Shown piece after piece: positions 1 to 64,000 of a DNA stretch of 64,000 nucleotides (position 1 is its first letter; every line of letters starts with the position of its first letter). Under the pieces are notes generated by a model that saw only the letters and a program-made list of their open reading frames with translations, was not told where the DNA came from and made no database searches. The position numbers were made by a program, and so were the translations under genes. Source of the stretch: Siphonodentalium dalli (taxonomy: Eukaryota; Mollusca; Scaphopoda; Gadilida; Siphonodentaliidae); assembly GCA_032622095.1 (NCBI GenBank), contig CP136064.1, positions 212,734,205 through 212,798,204 on the forward strand, in the 5' to 3' direction.

Positions 1-800
1 ATAAGAAGATTTTAAAGTATTTAGATTTAATAGTTATCTGCCTCTAGGTCAGCTTATTATTTGCCATCCCTGTGTTTGAGCGAACTTCAACATCAGTCAC
101 CCGAGACCCCTTCACAGCCAATTATAAAAATATTTCTCAAGCTAGTTTTGAAACAGAAGGCATTTAAAGAAAATGATTGCAGTAGGAGAAAACAAAGTAC
201 CAATGTAGTTAACAAAATACATATTAAGAATCATGATAAATAAATAGAATATGTCTTTTGCTTTTGAGTGGATACTAAAAATTATTTCATGAGTGGTCGA
301 GACGAATGTTTTTTTTATTATGAAAATTAAAACATTTGTCTCTGCCACCTATGAAATAACATTTTCAATATTCACACAGGTATATTGAGTGGTCTCCAAA
401 GAAATTCACCATTTACAGATAAAAAAATTCTCTAATAACCTTCAAGTGATGCATCAAAGCGAACAGCTGATCTCTGTCCACTCACTCAAGTCTTATTTCA
501 CTGTCCGCCACATAGAAATAGAGTTCCCATATTACTCCATTTGTATCCCCATAAGTATGTCCAATTTCACCATAAACACAAGTGTTATCATGACTATAAT
601 ATTTTTAAAATTTACTGATTTATGAGGATTTAGAAATATTCAGGCACCGCATTAATCCATTAGTCCCTCGCACACAGAATATTGTGTAAAAGAGAAAATG
701 AATATATCTCACAATGGGGGAGATAATGATTATTATCGACTGCGAAAGTGAACAATATGCCTTCAATGAAGGAGATAGCAGGAGAAATAAGATGGTGTAC
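1..800. other. Partial intron after exon 37
   Basis: AT-rich sequence after the exon 37 donor. I looked on the minus strand for the next family block (the 'W.LS..E...RMR..L' stretch) and saw none, so the next exon is beyond the left edge. No repeat family was recognised. Confidence 0.6.
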
Positions 801-60807
<60,007 letters not shown>

Positions 60808-61064
60808 ATTAAATGCCACCTTGCTGGCTATCAATCAATACACCATACAATGTTACATTGTTATTGTAAGGGCAGAAATTAAAGAGATTATCGATGGAAC
60901 CGAGCCGAAAAGAATGTAAACAGAAGCAACAAATCGGCATTTACTTATTAGATTTTCCGATTCACACCATTGACTGTACGCGAAAAAATTCTTTCCGTCG
61001 GTAATGTGCACACTCTAATTACTTGTGAATTAGTGCGGTTCCGTTCCACACCCCATTCTCCCTC
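60808..61064 (-). promoter_or_regulatory. Immediate 5' flank / probable 5' UTR and core promoter region
   Basis: Bounded by the start codon and the foldback at 61065. In-frame TGA at 60835-60837. I see no TATA box at a sensible place; a TATCGAT-type motif occurs near 60888 and a CG-containing stretch near 60900-60990. The transcription start cannot be placed from sequence. Confidence 0.35.
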
Positions 61065-61213
61065 CACAGTTACTGGACATAAAGCCCCCAAAATAAGGTT
61101 TTAATCGAATTTATAAATCGGTATATATACTAATACAAGGAACTTATATTAGTATACCGATTTATAAATTCGATTAAAACCTTATTTTGGGGACTTTATG
61201 TCCAGTAACTGTG
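61065..61213. repeat. 149-bp foldback upstream of the gene
   Basis: CACAGTTACTGGACATAAAG pairs with its complement at the other end; arms about 65 bp with few mismatches, loop near ATACAAGGAAC. Confidence 0.9.
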
Positions 61214-61270
61214 CTCTCTCGGTGTGCAAACTACGAAAACTGGAAAATTAAATGTTTGGGCCCTAATTTA

Positions 61271-61505
61271 GGTGTGTGAAGTTGGTTTGACATTGGACGT
61301 TGGACGTTGGACGTTCAACAAAAACGATATAAAATCCGGATATTTCCAGATGAAAATAAGTGTGAAGTTGGTTTGACATTGGACGTTGGACGTTCAACAA
61401 AAACGATATAAAATCCGCATATTTCCAGATGAAAATTACTGTGAAGTTGGTTTGACATTGGACGTTCAACAACAACGATCTTAAAACCGCTTATTTGCAG
61501 CTGAA
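61271..61505. repeat. Three ~75-85 bp tandem units with TTGGACG sub-repeats
   Basis: Each unit has GTGAAGTTGGTTTGACATTG, 1-3 TTGGACG(T) steps, CAACAA.AACGAT and ATTT.CAG.TGAA. A related half unit is at 62370-62415. Confidence 0.85.
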
Positions 61506-61669
61506 TCGAATCGCACATATATAGTTTCCAGTTTGCACAAGGAGACTTCTCTAGACCTAATTCGCGCTCTCCAGTTCACAAATTTTAAACTTTTATTTTT
61601 TTACATAATTTTCCGAATGTTCCTTTCCCCTTTGAAAAACATTCAAACTGAAATTCAAATGTGTACACA

Positions 61670-62920
61670 GGTAGAACCGCTCTGTTTCGGTCCAAGTGGT
61701 ATTGCGTGGGAATAATCTATGCTCCATAGGATTTCCCTACTGAAATTTCAAGGTTATTGATCCACTGGTTTTGCCTCTACCCTCTGCACTCACGGCGAAC
61801 TTTAGACAGAATTTTCTAAGTCGAACGTCTATTTGTTTACCTTTCGAAAGACATTCAAACAGACATTCAAATATATGCTTCTGGCCCAATTATAGGGCCC
61901 GTTTCGGGTGCCATGGGCGTACCCGGATGTGTAACGAATGAAAATCATCGGCATATCATAATGCTTGCAGTTTGTGAGATAATGGGGGTGATCAAATATT
62001 TGGGAATATCGCTGTGAAGTTGGACGGACGTTGGACGTTCGTGGACATTCGCGACACGGTCTGTTTTCAATGAAATACCATAGACTCGCATTTGTTGATA
62101 TTACTAACAGCTGCCTTGTGCCCACACAACTCTTATTTAAAAAAATCACCCTCCTTGCAAACATATTTCCATGCAAATAATCAAATTGTTGAATGTCCAC
62201 GAACGTCCAACGTCCGTCTAACTTCACAGCACAATTTCCAAAAAAAAAAAAAAACGCAGTTTCCAGTTTGCACCAGGAGACTTCTCTTGACCTAATTCGC
62301 GCTCTCAAACAGACAAATTAAAAAAAAAAATTAAGACAATTTTCCGAATGTTTTTTACTTTGAAAAACATTGGACGTTGGACGTTCAACACTGTTGATCT
62401 AAAATGGGGTTACCGGCAGGTGACTCGAATCGCACATATATAGGCACAGGTAGAACCGCTTTGTTTCGGTCCAAGCGGTATAGCGTGGGAATAAGCTATG
62501 CTCCATAGGATTTCCCTACCGAAATTTCAAGGTTATTGATCCACTGGTTTTGCCTCTACCCTCTGCACTCACGGCGAACTTTAGACAGAATTTTCTAAGT
62601 CGAACGTCCATTTGTTTACCTTTCGAAAGACATTCAAACAGACATTCAAATATATGATTCTGGCCCAATTATAGGGCCCGTTTCGGGTGCCATGGGCGTA
62701 CCCGGATGTGTAACGAATGAAAATCATCGTGGACATTCGCGACACGGTCTGTTTTCAATGAAATACCATAGACTCGCATTTGTTGATATGACTAACAGCT
62801 GCCTTGTGCCCACACAACTCTTATTTAAAATAATCACCCTCCTTGCAAACATATTTCCATGCAAATAATCAAATTGTTGAATGTCCACGAACGTCCAACG
62901 TCCGTCCAACTTCACAGCGA
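61670..62920. repeat. Large direct duplication in the 5' flank
   Basis: 61672-61950 and 62452-62730 are near-identical (starting GTAGAACCGCT.TGTTTCGG), followed in both by a ~190-bp block (62041-62230, 62731-62920; GACATTCGCGACACGGTCTG). Confidence 0.88.
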
Positions 62921-62984
62921 TATTCCCAAATATTTGATCACCCCCATTATCTCACAAACTGCAAGCATTATGATATGCCGATGA
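61945..62984. mobile_element. Inverted-repeat unit spanning the duplication
   Basis: Arms 61945-62052 and 62877-62984 are near-perfect inverted ~107-bp copies beginning TCATCGGCATATCATAATGC and including GTTGGACGGACGTTGGACG. No clear target duplication and no coding region. Confidence 0.75.
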
Positions 62985-64000
62985 CCGTGACCGTGATTCC
63001 GGGGCTTATCCATCGGCATGTCCGGTGCGCCAAAATCATCATGTCGCCCAGATAATTCACATTTGCACAGACTTTCAGAAGATAAGGTCACTGTTCAAAG
63101 AAGCTTTGATCTTCCATCACTAACCTTCCATAGTATATCGTAATTGTACTGAATGTTATTGTCACTCGTTCCATATAGGCCTAATATAAAGCAATATAAA
63201 CAGGGTCCAGAACACAGGAAAACGCGTCGTTTTGAATGTAGTATACGAGAAGGGGGTTAAACCCCCCTCTCGTGCTCTCCCCCACTCGCCGCTTCGCGGC
63301 TCGGATGATGCTAGGCATCATATATATAATAATACATAGCGCCCCCCCTTTCAAATTTCTCGCTCCGCCACTGCCTAAGTAGAATTAGGTTCCCAGAGGG
63401 TGAATCGCAACTTCTCGGATTATCGAGGTTTTCCGATTGACTGTTGTTGGTCAGCGTAAAATAAGCGAAATCACTGTGTCGCTACCATTTGGATCCATCC
63501 AGTCCCCATTCCGCGGTTTAAGTGCTACAGGTCAAAGTTATGGAGTAACATTCCATATATGGAGTTTTGAATATTCATTAATTCCATAATTCATGGATAT
63601 TCAAAAGCAATACACACATACAGGCCAATACAAGAAGATAGTTTGTTGCACTGAGACAAATTTCGGGTCAATATGACTAACTTATGGTTAGTCGCAAGCG
63701 TATATAATCACTTTGACTAACCCACACCTCGATCAGCGAGTTACAATGACTACATATAAATATGGCCTTTGCATTGTGAATTTGTGACCTATATAGTTAC
63801 ACGAAGAATATATACATGTAACTCTAATTGCAACCCTGGCTTAAAAATGCTTATATTCATTGCTAAAATTAATGTTCAATTTACATTGCAATTATATTAT
63901 ATCTATAATTGAACGAACGTGATGGGGTGATATATGGCATATATATCAGAACTTCACTCCAACATTTAGTCCAAGTCTGCTCGTAACTAAATCAGTTAAA
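62985..64000. other. Distal 5' flank
   Basis: Short inverted repeat GAGAAGGGGGTTAAACCCCC at about 63247 and a GCCGCTTCGCGGC palindrome at 63289. A GTTCCCAGAGGGTGAAT fragment at 63390 belongs to the GAATGAGGTCCC family. No gene recognised. Confidence 0.5.

Noticed and set aside
61829-62308. 159-codon minus-strand open frame in the 5' flank
   Set aside because: It lies in the duplicated repeat complex and a second partial copy occurs at 62724-62915; no protein family recognised.

Overview
The window is animal nuclear DNA. It has long AT-rich introns, GT-AG splice sites and a high density of small non-coding DNA transposons, with no bacterial features. A tRNA-headed SINE and several degenerate repeats that end in 'gacagacag' or 'atggacagac' type tails, together with the protein sequence, suggest a lophotrochozoan, perhaps a bivalve mollusc. 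The species is not identified.

One protein-coding gene explains all the coding signal I can support. It is a neurobeachin-like (NBEAL1/NBEAL2 family) BEACH-protein gene on the minus strand. It starts with an ATG at 60807 and runs leftward off the window. I traced 37 coding exons by hand (60748-60807 down to 801-958). All junction phases agree, giving 5,333 nt, or 1,777 complete codons plus 2 nt. The protein part present is the N-terminal helical-repeat region, the concanavalin A-like (LamG-type) domain, the long middle alpha-solenoid, a Ser/Asp-rich linker, and the segment just before the PH-BEACH module. The PH, BEACH and WD40 exons must lie to the left of the window. The splice model rests on sequence, phase and recalled family resemblance; no transcript was available.

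Layout, right to left in gene order. 60808-64000 is the 5' flank, with a 149-bp foldback and a tandem/inverted repeat complex (61271-62984). Intron 1 (55481-60747) holds a TIR element and TGTCGGC-rich arrays. Exons 2-24 (55480 down to 23733) have introns filled with short MITEs and foldbacks: TTAA-flanked CCCTTT elements, hAT-like elements with 8-bp duplications, TA-flanked foldbacks, and a Foldback-like element with tandem-repeat arms (30235-31488). The intron between exons 25 and 26 is about 480 bp of ancestral sequence plus one 5.5-kb TIR element (17286-22791). Exons 26-37 (16951 to 801) carry most of the exon-edge duplications.

The most unusual signal is recurrent partial duplication of exon edges in this one gene. 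At least seven of the 37 exons have a local copy of one end of the exon together with its splice site. Most copies are decayed. One, at exon 32, is an 81-bp unit that is still open, in frame and led by an intact acceptor, so it could add 27 residues by alternative splicing. Other notable items are MITEs ending about 13-17 nt from splice donors, and a transposon whose inverted arms are tandem arrays of TACGGACC units.
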